Origin: DASRJW01 sp964567755
Lineage (GTDB): Bacteria; Krumholzibacteriota; Krumholzibacteriia; G020349025
Length of the DNA stretch: 64,000 bases
Assembly (NCBI GenBank): GCA_964567755.1
Contig: CAZMNW010000040.1
Span: 44,741-108,740, forward strand
Reading direction: 5' to 3'
Made by a program: the position numbers and the translations under genes. Below the pieces are notes generated by a model. It was not told where the DNA came from. It saw only the letters and a list, made by a program, of their open reading frames with translations, and ran no database searches. Each line of letters starts with the position of its first letter. The stretch's first letter is position 1. This document shows, in pieces, positions 53,186 to 61,169 of this stretch.

Positions 53186-54328
53186 ATGCGTCGAAGGTTG
53201 CGGTTCGGTCCCATCCTGAGGTTCGGTCCGATTCCAAGGCCCTGTCCGATCCGATTGTCGTCGTGGTTGGTTCCAATCCTCTGTTGCGCGGGAAGCGTGG
53301 CGATGGCTCAGACCGCAGGCAGCGGCGCGACCGCCACGGGAGTGTCGCGCGAGTTCAACCCGGCGATCAGCGTCAATGGACTGTTTCTCGCTGCCGGTTT
53401 CCCCGACTTGCCTGATTCGCTGTCGGGCACCGAGGGCTTCGATTCCGGTTTGCTCTTGCAAGAAGCCGAAGTGCAATTCACGGCTGCCATCGATCCGTAC
53501 ACGAAGGCCGATGTCCTCTTCAGCTTCGAAGACGGCGAGTTCGGCGTCGAGGAAGCGATCGTGGCAAGCGATGTGCTATCGCATGGCGTCGGCCTCCGTG
53601 CAGGACAACTCTTGGTCCCCATCGGCCACGAGAACACATTGCACACTCACCAGCTCCCCTTCATCCGGCGCAGCCTCGCCGGCGGCGCAGTGTTCGGCGA
53701 GCCGCTCGGCGAGTTCGGTCTCGAAGCCGCCTGGCTGCCGGCGCTGCCGTGGTTCCTGGAGCTGCGCGGTGCGGTCTACAACGGTGACGACGAGGATCTG
53801 TTCGCTGCCAGCGGCGACTGGGATCTCGCCTATCTGGGCGGTGCGGACGCTCTCTGGGATGTGCACGACGGTGCCACGTTCTCCATCGGCGCCGACTACT
53901 TGGGCGGCGCCAATGGCTTCGGCACCAGCGACACATCATCCTGGTCGCACGTCGCTGCCGGAGTCCTGCGCTACAAATGGCGTTCGCCATCCCGGCCGCG
54001 CGAACGTGCCCTCGAGTTGCTCGTCGAGTACCTGTACTCCTTGCGCGAAGCGGAGGATGCGGCGTTCGAACGGCTGCAACGCGGCGGCTATGGCGATGCG
54101 CGCGTCCAGTGCTCGCGCCGCTGGTGGGTCCAGGGCCGCTACGACTACACGCTGCCCTCGGACGCCGGCCTCACCCAGCGCGGCAGCTTCCTCGTCGCTT
54201 TCGTTCCGAGCGAGTTCTCGGCGCTGCGCCTCCAGGCTGCGATTGTCGAGCAGCCCGATGTCACATTCGGCGAGCTGACACTGCAGCTCAACTTCACCAT
54301 CGGCTCGCACCCGGCGCACAAATATTAG
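53186..54328 (+). CDS. Outer-membrane porin-like protein in the metal cluster
   Basis: A 380-aa barrel. A long basic N-terminus with three imperfect repeats (RFGPIL, RFGPIP, RPCPIR) leads into a signal helix ending in SVAMAQ. The mature part looks like a 16-strand porin (EFNPAISVNGLFLAAGFPDLP, then regular beta strands with aromatic girdle residues). GAGGAG upstream of ATG 53186 supports the start. Next to a metal-binding protein and ABC permease, it may be a metal- or metallophore-specific outer-membrane channel; no plug domain for TonB dependence is seen. Confidence 0.75.
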   Translation: MRRRLRFGPILRFGPIPRPCPIRLSSWLVPILCCAGSVAMAQTAGSGATATGVSREFNPAISVNGLFLAAGFPDLPDSLSGTEGFDSGLLLQEAEVQFTAAIDPYTKADVLFSFEDGEFGVEEAIVASDVLSHGVGLRAGQLLVPIGHENTLHTHQLPFIRRSLAGGAVFGEPLGEFGLEAAWLPALPWFLELRGAVYNGDDEDLFAASGDWDLAYLGGADALWDVHDGATFSIGADYLGGANGFGTSDTSSWSHVAAGVLRYKWRSPSRPRERALELLVEYLYSLREAEDAAFERLQRGGYGDARVQCSRRWWVQGRYDYTLPSDAGLTQRGSFLVAFVPSEFSALRLQAAIVEQPDVTFGELTLQLNFTIGSHPAHKY

Positions 54329-54338
54329 GAGCGTAGCG

Positions 54339-55325
54339 ATGCAACATCGAATCAAAGAGATCGCGAGCTCGGCGAGCGTGCGCAGCACGCTCTCACGCCA
54401 TCCGCGGCCACGATTCGTCATCCATGGAATCCTGTGCGTTGCGGCAATGCTCGTCACGACGCAAGCTCGAGCCAAGCTCCGCGCTGTCGCCTCGACGAGC
54501 GATGTCGCGGCGGTTCTGCAAGCCATAGGCGGCGCGCGCATCGAATTGACGACGATCGCGCGCGGGTCCATGGACCCGCACTATCTCGAGGCCAAGCCGA
54601 GCTACATCGTCTCGCTCCGCAAGGCGGATCTGCTCGCCTACAACGGCTTGCAGCTCGAGATCGGCTGGCTGCCATTGCTTCTCGACGGTGCGCGCAACCG
54701 CCAAATCGTCTGGGGGGCGTCTGGGCACGTAGCGATGAGTCAGGGCATCGACATTCTCGAGGTGCCGCAGGGCTCATTGAGCCGTGCGCAGGGTGACATC
54801 CATCCCGAGGGGAACCCTCACTTCACGTTGCATCCGCGGAATGTGCTGCGCATGGCGGGAACGGCACGCGAAGCGCTGGCACGCCTCGACCCCGAGAGCG
54901 CGGCCGAATACGAACGCAACCACGCCACATTCGTGACCGCGCTCGAAGCCGCGATTCCGCGCTGGGAGGAACAGATGCGGCCGTATCGCGGGCGGGAGCT
55001 CGTCTGTCATCACAAGCAGTGGGAGTACCTGCTCGCCTGGCTCGGGCTGGTGCCGGTGGATTACGTCGAGAACAAGCCGGGGATTCCGCCATCTCCACGC
55101 CACCTCGACGAGATCGAACGCCTGTTGCGGGAGCGCCACATCCCACTTCTCTTGGGCGCCACCTTCGATAACACGGACCCTCTGGAACGGCTTGCCGAGA
55201 GGACGGGAACGAAGCTGCTGGTGCTGCCCGCGGCCATCGGCGCCATCCCCGGCGTTGAAACACCGGTCGCGTTGTTCGATCACTTGGTCAGCGAACTCGC
55301 GCAAGCGCTGGGAGAGACACGATGA
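54339..55325 (+). CDS. Metal ABC transporter substrate-binding protein (ZnuA/MntC-like)
   Basis: A 328-aa exported cluster A-I solute-binding protein. A signal segment (VIHGILCVAAMLVTTQARA) precedes the first His ligand in SMDPHYLEAKPS, the second in HPEGNPHFTLHP, then VCHHKQWEYL and TFDNTDPLERLAERTG with further ligand candidates. Family proteins carry Zn, Mn or Fe; no His-rich loop is present, so which metal is unknown. It overlaps the permease start by 4 bp and follows the porin by 10 bp. Confidence 0.9.
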   Translation: MQHRIKEIASSASVRSTLSRHPRPRFVIHGILCVAAMLVTTQARAKLRAVASTSDVAAVLQAIGGARIELTTIARGSMDPHYLEAKPSYIVSLRKADLLAYNGLQLEIGWLPLLLDGARNRQIVWGASGHVAMSQGIDILEVPQGSLSRAQGDIHPEGNPHFTLHPRNVLRMAGTAREALARLDPESAAEYERNHATFVTALEAAIPRWEEQMRPYRGRELVCHHKQWEYLLAWLGLVPVDYVENKPGIPPSPRHLDEIERLLRERHIPLLLGATFDNTDPLERLAERTGTKLLVLPAAIGAIPGVETPVALFDHLVSELAQALGETR

Positions 55326-56182
55326 GCGAGATTTTTTCCATCATGGGCTTGCCGTTCCTCGCCTGCCTCGTGTTGGCGACGATCCTCGGCTACCTGGGGA
55401 TGCACGTGCTCTCGCGCGGCATCATTTTTGTAGACCTTGCGCTCGCCCAGTTCGCGGCGTTGGGGGGCAGCCTCGGGTTCCTTCTTCAACTCGAGGCCGA
55501 GGATCCGCGCGGTTATGCGCTGTCGTTCCTTTTCACCGCGGTCGGCGCCCTCGTCTTCGCCATGAGCCGCATGCGCGAGCGCGAGATCCCGCAGGAGGCG
55601 TTGATCGGTGTTTCCTGGGTGGTGGCAAGCAGCGGCACGCTCCTCATCGCGAGCCAGGCGCCGCACGGTGCCGAGCACCTCGAGGAAACGCTGGTGGGCT
55701 CGATCTTGTGGGTGACGCCGGCGCAGGTCGCGAAGGCTGCGGTGATCTACGCCGCGGTCGGTCTCTTCCACTGGGTGTACCGCAAACGATTTTTCGGCAT
55801 CACATTCGATCTCGATCGGGTGGCCGCGAGCGGCGTTTCGGTGCGTTGGTGGGACTTCCTGTTCTATGCGTCCTTCGGATTCGTGGTCACGAGCTCGGTG
55901 CGCATTGCGGGCGTTCTGCTCGTCTTCAGCTTTCTCATCGTGCCGAGCATCATCGGCGCGCTGTTCGCTCGCAGCGTGCGCAGCCGGCTCGTGCTTGCCT
56001 GGATCTTCGGTTGGATCGTGTCCACACTTGGATGTCTCGCGAGCTATCACGCCGACCTGCCCACGGGTGCGACCGTTGTGTGTACTTTTGGGGTCGCGTT
56101 GCTGCTGGCACTCGGTCTGCACCGGCTGCTCCCACGCCGCCGCAGGACGAGTGCAACCCCGGGTGGCGCCGGAGCGTCATAA
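55322..56182 (+). CDS. Metal ABC transporter permease (ZnuB-like)
   Basis: A 286-aa ABC-3 family permease with seven to nine hydrophobic helices and conserved GMHVLSRGIIFVDLALAQFAALGG. It shares ATGA with the substrate-binding gene. No ATPase gene follows or precedes it; the next gene is a small secreted protein. The importer must borrow an ATPase from elsewhere, or the cluster is incomplete. Confidence 0.9.
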   Translation: MSEIFSIMGLPFLACLVLATILGYLGMHVLSRGIIFVDLALAQFAALGGSLGFLLQLEAEDPRGYALSFLFTAVGALVFAMSRMREREIPQEALIGVSWVVASSGTLLIASQAPHGAEHLEETLVGSILWVTPAQVAKAAVIYAAVGLFHWVYRKRFFGITFDLDRVAASGVSVRWWDFLFYASFGFVVTSSVRIAGVLLVFSFLIVPSIIGALFARSVRSRLVLAWIFGWIVSTLGCLASYHADLPTGATVVCTFGVALLLALGLHRLLPRRRRTSATPGGAGAS

Positions 56183-56268
56183 TGGGATCGGGGGCCCATC
56201 CCCCAGCTGGTGCCAGGAGGGGGCCAACGGGCAGCGGTGCTCACGAGCGCGCGAGCCGCGGAGGCGAG

Positions 56269-56763
56269 ATGAGACCGGGAGCAAGCGGCTGGTATGACCG
56301 AGGCCAGGAAATCCGTCCCTGGCCCGGCGCGTTCCTCGCCCTCCTGGTCGGGATCGCTTGCACCGACCCCCGGATCGCAGAGGCCGCTGACAGCCCAGAA
56401 ACGCCCTGCGCCGTCTGCCGGCTTTGGGAGACGACGATGGCGGCCGTTCCCGAGGAAGCCGTGACGATCGCGGCCGAGGCGATCGCCAACGGTGTCGTCC
56501 TGCGCGTAACCGCTGCGGAACCGCAGGCACAGGCCGCGCTATGGACGGCATGCAACCAGCGCCAGAGCCTTCTCGCGCTCGTGCAGCGCGGCGAGGTCGT
56601 GTCGCTCTGCCCAGCCTGCCGCGCCAACGTCGCGGCCTTCGATGAGCTCCGCATCGACCTCCTGCGCCTTCCGGATGGCGTGCTGCTCCTCTACACCTCG
56701 GCCGACGCCGAGATCGTGCAGCGCCTGCATGCGATGGTCACGGGAGCGAACGTCCCGCTGTAG
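56269..56763 (+). CDS. Secreted hypothetical protein with CxxC motifs
   Basis: A 164-aa protein with a signal-like segment (AFLALLVGIACTDPRIAEA) and Cys pairs (CAVCRLWE, LCPACRANV). GGAGG lies five bases upstream of ATG 56269. The end of the metal cluster lies 86 bp upstream, so it may share the transcript. No family is recognised. The histidine kinase pair starts about 150 bp downstream. Confidence 0.55.
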   Translation: MRPGASGWYDRGQEIRPWPGAFLALLVGIACTDPRIAEAADSPETPCAVCRLWETTMAAVPEEAVTIAAEAIANGVVLRVTAAEPQAQAALWTACNQRQSLLALVQRGEVVSLCPACRANVAAFDELRIDLLRLPDGVLLLYTSADAEIVQRLHAMVTGANVPL

Positions 56764-56916
56764 CGAAACACCCAGAAGTGCAGAGCCACACGCAGGGCGC
56801 CTCCGTGCCGCAGGGCCGACCCACGCCAGAGGTGCGACGATGCCGCCCGCGAGTCGGCCGTCGGGCACGCTACACTGGACGGGTCTCGACGTGCCGTCTT
56901 GCTCTCGGTGGTGGGA

Positions 56917-58659
56917 ATGCGCTTCTTCCGCTTCACACGCAGGCGTTATCTCGTGCTCGCGACGCTCGGGATCCTGCTGCCCACTGCGTTCCTCGCCTTC
57001 CTCAGCATCCGCTTGCAGCGCGAAATGTTCCGCTTCCAGAACTCGATGCTCGAAGAAACCGCGCGCTTCACCGCCGACCACGCCGTCGGGCGCGTGCAAG
57101 AGCTCATTCGCGCCCGCGAGCGCGAGATCCACATGCATTACCGCATGGTGGCCATGTTGCAGCGCTTCGACGCCGAAACCGAGCTGCGCCGCGTCGAAGC
57201 GACGTACCCGCTGGTGGCGCGCGCCTTCTTGATGCGCCCCGATCGCGCACTTGTGTTCTCCGATGGCGGCGCTGATTCGGCACATGCGCAGGCGACACGC
57301 ATTCTCCACGACGTTCTGGATCCCGGCACCGTGGAGCATTTGCTGGTCTCGGGGGATGCACACTTTTTCCGCGGTCAGCAAGGTGGCGAGCCGTTCCACG
57401 TCACCGCCTTCGGGCTCTTCGATGCCGGCGGTCACGCGTACAGTGTGGCCGGCTTCTTCCTGGATCTAGCACACGTGCGCGAGCGCTTCCTGGCCAGCAT
57501 TCTCGAGGAGGCCATCGAAACGGCAACCGATGGTCTTTCGCCCCGCTTCGGCCAGGACCTCACATTTTCCGTGTACGATCACAACGGCGAGCTGGTCTAC
57601 GCGCACGAGGGCGCGGGCCGGCACACGACGGGCGATCCCGGTACGAGCCTCGCCGAAGCCGAGCTCTGGGACGTTCTCCCCGGATGGATCGTGCGCCTCA
57701 ACTATGCGAACCCGAAGGGGCCGAAATACCAGCGCGAGATCTGGCTGTCGAACACGCTGCTCTTGTTTTTCGCCGGCGCGATCGCGATCGCCGGCATCCT
57801 GCTCTCCATGCGCTTCCTCCTGCGTCAGATGGATCTCGCCAATCTCAAGTCGCACTTCGTGTCCAACATCACGCACGAGCTCAAGACGCCGCTTGCCGCC
57901 ATCCGCCTGTACACGGAGACGCTCGAGGCCGGGCGTTTCCAGGGCGAGGAGCAGGAGAAGAAGTTCCTCGGCATCATCCACAAAGAAACTGTGCGCTTGA
58001 CGCACCTCATCAACAATATCTTGGACTTCGCCCGCATCGAGCAGGGGAGGAAGCGCTATCGTTTCGAGTCGGCATCGGTTGGCGATGTCGTCCAAGGTGT
58101 GCTCGACTCCTACACCTACCAACTGCGCGCCAAGGGCTTCGAGGTGCGCGTCGACGTGCAGCCGGACCTGCCGCCCGTGTGGGTGGATCGCGATGCGCTC
58201 GGCCAGGCGGTGCTCAACCTGCTCGACAACGCGGTGAAGTACTCGCGCGAGCGCAAAGAGCTGGAGGTGCGCGTCGCGCACGAGAACGGCGACGTGGCGC
58301 TGGCGGCGGGCCACGGTTCAGGAGATCGGGGCGTCTTGCGCCAGCGAAAGCGGAGTTCTGGGGCGAAGGGAGATCTCCGGAATGGGACCCACGGCGCGGT
58401 GGAGATCGTCGTGCGTGATCACGGCATCGGCATCCCCGCGGCAGAGAAGAGCCGCGTGTTCGATGCCTTCTACCGCATCGAGAAGGGGCTGGAGCACGAC
58501 GTCAAAGGATCCGGCCTCGGTCTCGCGGTCGTGAAGCACGTGGTCGAAGCGCATGGAGGAACGGTGCAGCTCGAGAGCCAGCCGGGCGAGGGGTGCAGCT
58601 TCACGATTCGGTTGCCGGCCGGCGAGCGAGAGCCACCCAATCCGGAGGCCGAAGGATGA
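56917..58659 (+). CDS. Sensor histidine kinase
   Basis: A 580-aa membrane kinase: TM1 (about 11-31), a periplasmic sensory domain of some 245 residues, TM2 (about 280-302), HisKA with His320 (NITHELKTPL), N-box NLLDNAVKYS, G1 VRDHGIGIP, G2 GSGLGLAVVKHV. An insertion of about 35 basic residues (about 459-495, DNA 58291-58400) sits between the N- and G1-boxes, where most kinases are compact; if real it may affect ATP binding. Start ATG 56917 has GGTGGGA. It overlaps the response regulator gene by ATGA. Confidence 0.9.
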   Translation: MRFFRFTRRRYLVLATLGILLPTAFLAFLSIRLQREMFRFQNSMLEETARFTADHAVGRVQELIRAREREIHMHYRMVAMLQRFDAETELRRVEATYPLVARAFLMRPDRALVFSDGGADSAHAQATRILHDVLDPGTVEHLLVSGDAHFFRGQQGGEPFHVTAFGLFDAGGHAYSVAGFFLDLAHVRERFLASILEEAIETATDGLSPRFGQDLTFSVYDHNGELVYAHEGAGRHTTGDPGTSLAEAELWDVLPGWIVRLNYANPKGPKYQREIWLSNTLLLFFAGAIAIAGILLSMRFLLRQMDLANLKSHFVSNITHELKTPLAAIRLYTETLEAGRFQGEEQEKKFLGIIHKETVRLTHLINNILDFARIEQGRKRYRFESASVGDVVQGVLDSYTYQLRAKGFEVRVDVQPDLPPVWVDRDALGQAVLNLLDNAVKYSRERKELEVRVAHENGDVALAAGHGSGDRGVLRQRKRSSGAKGDLRNGTHGAVEIVVRDHGIGIPAAEKSRVFDAFYRIEKGLEHDVKGSGLGLAVVKHVVEAHGGTVQLESQPGEGCSFTIRLPAGEREPPNPEAEG

Positions 58660-59339
58660 GTGCACCGAAACCCCTCGTGCTGATCATCGAAGACGAGGAG
58701 GACATGGCTCTGGGCCTGCAACACAACATCGATTTCGAGGGCTATCGCACGTTGCTCGCTGCCGACGGCCGCGACGGGCTCGAAAAAGCTCTCACCGGTG
58801 CGGCCGATCTCATCGTCCTGGACGTGATGCTTCCCGGTTTGAACGGGTTCGATCTCCTGCGCGAGATGCGTCGTCTCAAGGTGCGGACACCCGTCATCCT
58901 GCTCACGTCCAAAAGCCTCGAAGCCGACAAGCTGAGCGGCTTCGCTCTCGGCGCCGACGACTACGTCACCAAGCCTTTCAGCATCCAAGAGCTGCTCGCC
59001 CGTATGCACGCGGTGTTGCAACGCACCCGCGTGCGTCCCGAGCCGGATGCGGTGTTCCATTTCGGCGATGTCGAGGTGGACTTCGTGCAGCGTAAGGTGC
59101 GCCGGAGCAAAGAGCCCATCCCGCTCGCGGTCAAGGAGTTCGAGATCCTGCACCTTCTGGTACAGCACAGGGGCGAGCTGGTGACCCGAGAGCGTATGCT
59201 CCAGGAGGTCTGGGGCTACGAGAGAGGCAACCTGCCCGAGACGCGTACGGTGGACAACCACATCGCCAAGCTGCGCACGAAGCTTGGACCTGAGTACATC
59301 GAAACCGTGCCCAAACTGGGGTATCGTTTCCGCGGATGA
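58656..59339 (+). CDS. OmpR family response regulator
   Basis: A 227-aa regulator. Receiver domain with acidic pocket IEDEEDM, phospho-acceptor Asp56 (IVLDVMLPG), the Thr/Ser position in VILLTSKS and Lys in VTKPFS; the C-terminal winged helix ends with VDNHIAKLRTKLGPEYIETVPKLGYRF, the PhoB/OmpR signature. The start overlaps the kinase stop, so the two form one two-component system. The YgfZ-like gene starts 2 bp after its end and is likely in the same operon; targets are unknown. Confidence 0.95.
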   Translation: MSAPKPLVLIIEDEEDMALGLQHNIDFEGYRTLLAADGRDGLEKALTGAADLIVLDVMLPGLNGFDLLREMRRLKVRTPVILLTSKSLEADKLSGFALGADDYVTKPFSIQELLARMHAVLQRTRVRPEPDAVFHFGDVEVDFVQRKVRRSKEPIPLAVKEFEILHLLVQHRGELVTRERMLQEVWGYERGNLPETRTVDNHIAKLRTKLGPEYIETVPKLGYRFRG

Positions 59340-59340
59340 G

Positions 59341-60372
59341 ATGCCGGCCGAGGAGAGCGTCGTGGAACGTCCGTCAGCGCAAGTCCAAGCAGAGTACGAG
59401 GCGCTCCGCCATGGCGCGGGCCTCATCGATCTCTCCGCGCGTGGCAAGTTGCGTCTGCGCGGCAGCGCCCGTGCGCGCTTCCTCAACAGCCTGCTCACCA
59501 ATGACATTCTGGCGCTCGAGCCCGGCTATGGCTGCAACGCGCTCAAGGCAACGCTTCAGGGCAAGATGGAAGCTGCGCTCCGCGTCCTCTGTCTCGAGGG
59601 CGAGCTCTGGTGCGACTTCGACGCCGCAGCACTGGATGCGCTTCTCCGCACCATGCGCATGCGTGTGCTCCGCGACGATGTCGCGATCGAGGATGCGAGC
59701 ACCGGATTGGCGCTCTTTTCGGTGCAGGGTCCCATTGCTCGTGGAGTCTTCGCTCGTCTCGACGTCGACGCGGAGGCCTTGGCTGACATGCACAGGCATT
59801 CCAGCAACGTCATTGCCGGCGTCGAAGTCCGAGTCGTTGGCAGCGACCATACCGGCGAAGGCGGCTGGGATGTGTGTGTGCCAAGCGAGGCAGGCGAAGC
59901 CGTCCGTTCTGCACTGCTCGCAGCCGGTGCGGTTGCGGTCGGCCCCGAAGCGCACGACATTCGTCGTGTCGAAGCCGGGATCCCCTGGCATGGTTCCGAG
60001 ATCACGCCCGATCGGTTGCCACAAGAAGCCGGTCTCGATGCCGGATGGATCAGCTACACCAAGGGCTGCTTCTTTGGCCAAGAAACCATCGCACGCCTCC
60101 ACCACATCGGCCACGTGAACCGCAACCTGCGCCGGGTGGTGTTCGATGGCCACACCAACCCTAAAGAGCTGAGAGCGCTCCTGCGCCAACCGATGCTCTT
60201 CGAAGGGAAAGAAATCGGAACGCTGACGAGTGTAGCGTTCTCTCTCGCACTCGACTGTCCGCATGGTCTCGCATACATCCGGCGCCAGTTCGACAGCCCG
60301 GAATCCGCCATTCGCCTCCATATCGGCGGCCAATTTTTCCCGGCTCGAATCACAGCCGTGCCGATTGGGTAA
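59341..60372 (+). CDS. ygfZ: YgfZ/GcvT-like folate-binding protein
   Basis: A 343-aa aminomethyltransferase-fold protein. The YgfZ motif K-G-C-x-x-G-Q-E appears as KGCFFGQETIAR (about residues 240-251), with GWISYT before it, and the N-terminal half has LIDLSARGKLRLRGSARARFLNSLLTNDI. YgfZ proteins support Fe-S cluster enzymes through folate binding. ATG 59341 starts right after the response regulator stop, which suggests translational coupling. Confidence 0.88.
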   Translation: MPAEESVVERPSAQVQAEYEALRHGAGLIDLSARGKLRLRGSARARFLNSLLTNDILALEPGYGCNALKATLQGKMEAALRVLCLEGELWCDFDAAALDALLRTMRMRVLRDDVAIEDASTGLALFSVQGPIARGVFARLDVDAEALADMHRHSSNVIAGVEVRVVGSDHTGEGGWDVCVPSEAGEAVRSALLAAGAVAVGPEAHDIRRVEAGIPWHGSEITPDRLPQEAGLDAGWISYTKGCFFGQETIARLHHIGHVNRNLRRVVFDGHTNPKELRALLRQPMLFEGKEIGTLTSVAFSLALDCPHGLAYIRRQFDSPESAIRLHIGGQFFPARITAVPIG

Positions 60373-60601
60373 CTGCTCAGGCGGGGGCACACATACCTCG
60401 CCACTTGTCGTGGAGCCAGGTGCCGTCGTGGTGGAGCGAACTGGGTGCATGGTCGCCAAAGGGACAGCTGCCCGAGCTCCAACCAGGGTTCGAACAGCGT
60501 CCAACCTGGGAGCCAACTGGCCTCGCTCTGAGGAGTTGACGAATTCCAGATGGCGACGTCCATTTACTTGGAAGTTGTACGTCACGGCGAGATGGGTGGA
60601 A

Positions 60602-60844
60602 ATGCAGACCAAACTGACCCTGCGGCTAGACGATGACCTCGTTCGCAAGGCCAAGGCTTACGCGCGTAGATCGGGGAAGTCCGTATCATCGCTCGTCGCC
60701 GACTTCTTTGCACTCCTGGGTCCCAGGATCGGTGGCGATGGGGAGGAACTGACTCCTGCAGTACGCTCCTTGCTCGGGGCGCTCGGCGACAGCCGGGTGT
60801 CCGAGCGGGACTATCGCCGCCACATTGAAAAAAAGCATCGTTGA
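60602..60844 (+). CDS. Antitoxin (DUF6364/ribbon-helix-helix-like)
   Basis: An 80-aa protein with LTLRLDDDLVRKAKAYARRSGKSVSSLVADFFALL, a ribbon-helix-helix DNA-binding start, and a helical C-terminal tail (LLGALGDSRVSERDYRRHIEKKHR). This pattern is that of antitoxins of the PIN-toxin (VapBC-like) systems. The start ATG 60602 is not preceded by a clear ribosome site. Its stop overlaps the first codon of the remnant toxin frame by TTGA, as in a normal operon. Confidence 0.8.
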   Translation: MQTKLTLRLDDDLVRKAKAYARRSGKSVSSLVADFFALLGPRIGGDGEELTPAVRSLLGALGDSRVSERDYRRHIEKKHR

Positions 60845-61100
60845 GAATCCTGTTCGATACGATCGTGGTACTCGACGATTTTGCTCAACAGAAAGCCACA
60901 CGCTGTGGTGGGGTCGCAGTTGATCGTGCTCGTCGAGAAAAGAAGGATCGAAGGACTCCTGGGTGCAACGACGGTGACCACAATCCAGCTCCCTGGCGAT
61001 GAAGACAGTCGGTGCGTCGCGGGCAAGAATACACGTGCAGACACTGCTTGAGCTCTTCGAGGTCGCACCAGTGGGGCAGGCAGTTTCCAGCGCGAGCACC
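60841..61100 (+). pseudogene. PIN-domain toxin remnant, three frames
   Basis: The frame starting at 60841 encodes RILFDTIVVLDDF, typical for the N-terminal acidic motif of PIN toxins, and stops at 61002. A second frame from about 60920 reads LIVLVEKRRIEGLLGATTVTT, and a third from about 60993 reads AMKTVGASRARIHVQTLLELFEVAPVG. Together they match consecutive parts of a PIN domain, disrupted by at least two frameshifts; the C-terminal acidic part is not found. Hence a decayed toxin next to an intact antitoxin. Confidence 0.7.
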
Positions 61101-61169
61101 GGTCATCGGACTCGGCTACCCCTTCCCCCGTACGGCCGTCCTTGCAGTTCTCCGCGTCCCTGACCTACG

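Noticed and set aside
60481..60520. GGTTCGAAC resembling a tRNA T-loop
   Set aside because: No acceptor, D or anticodon stems could be built around it.
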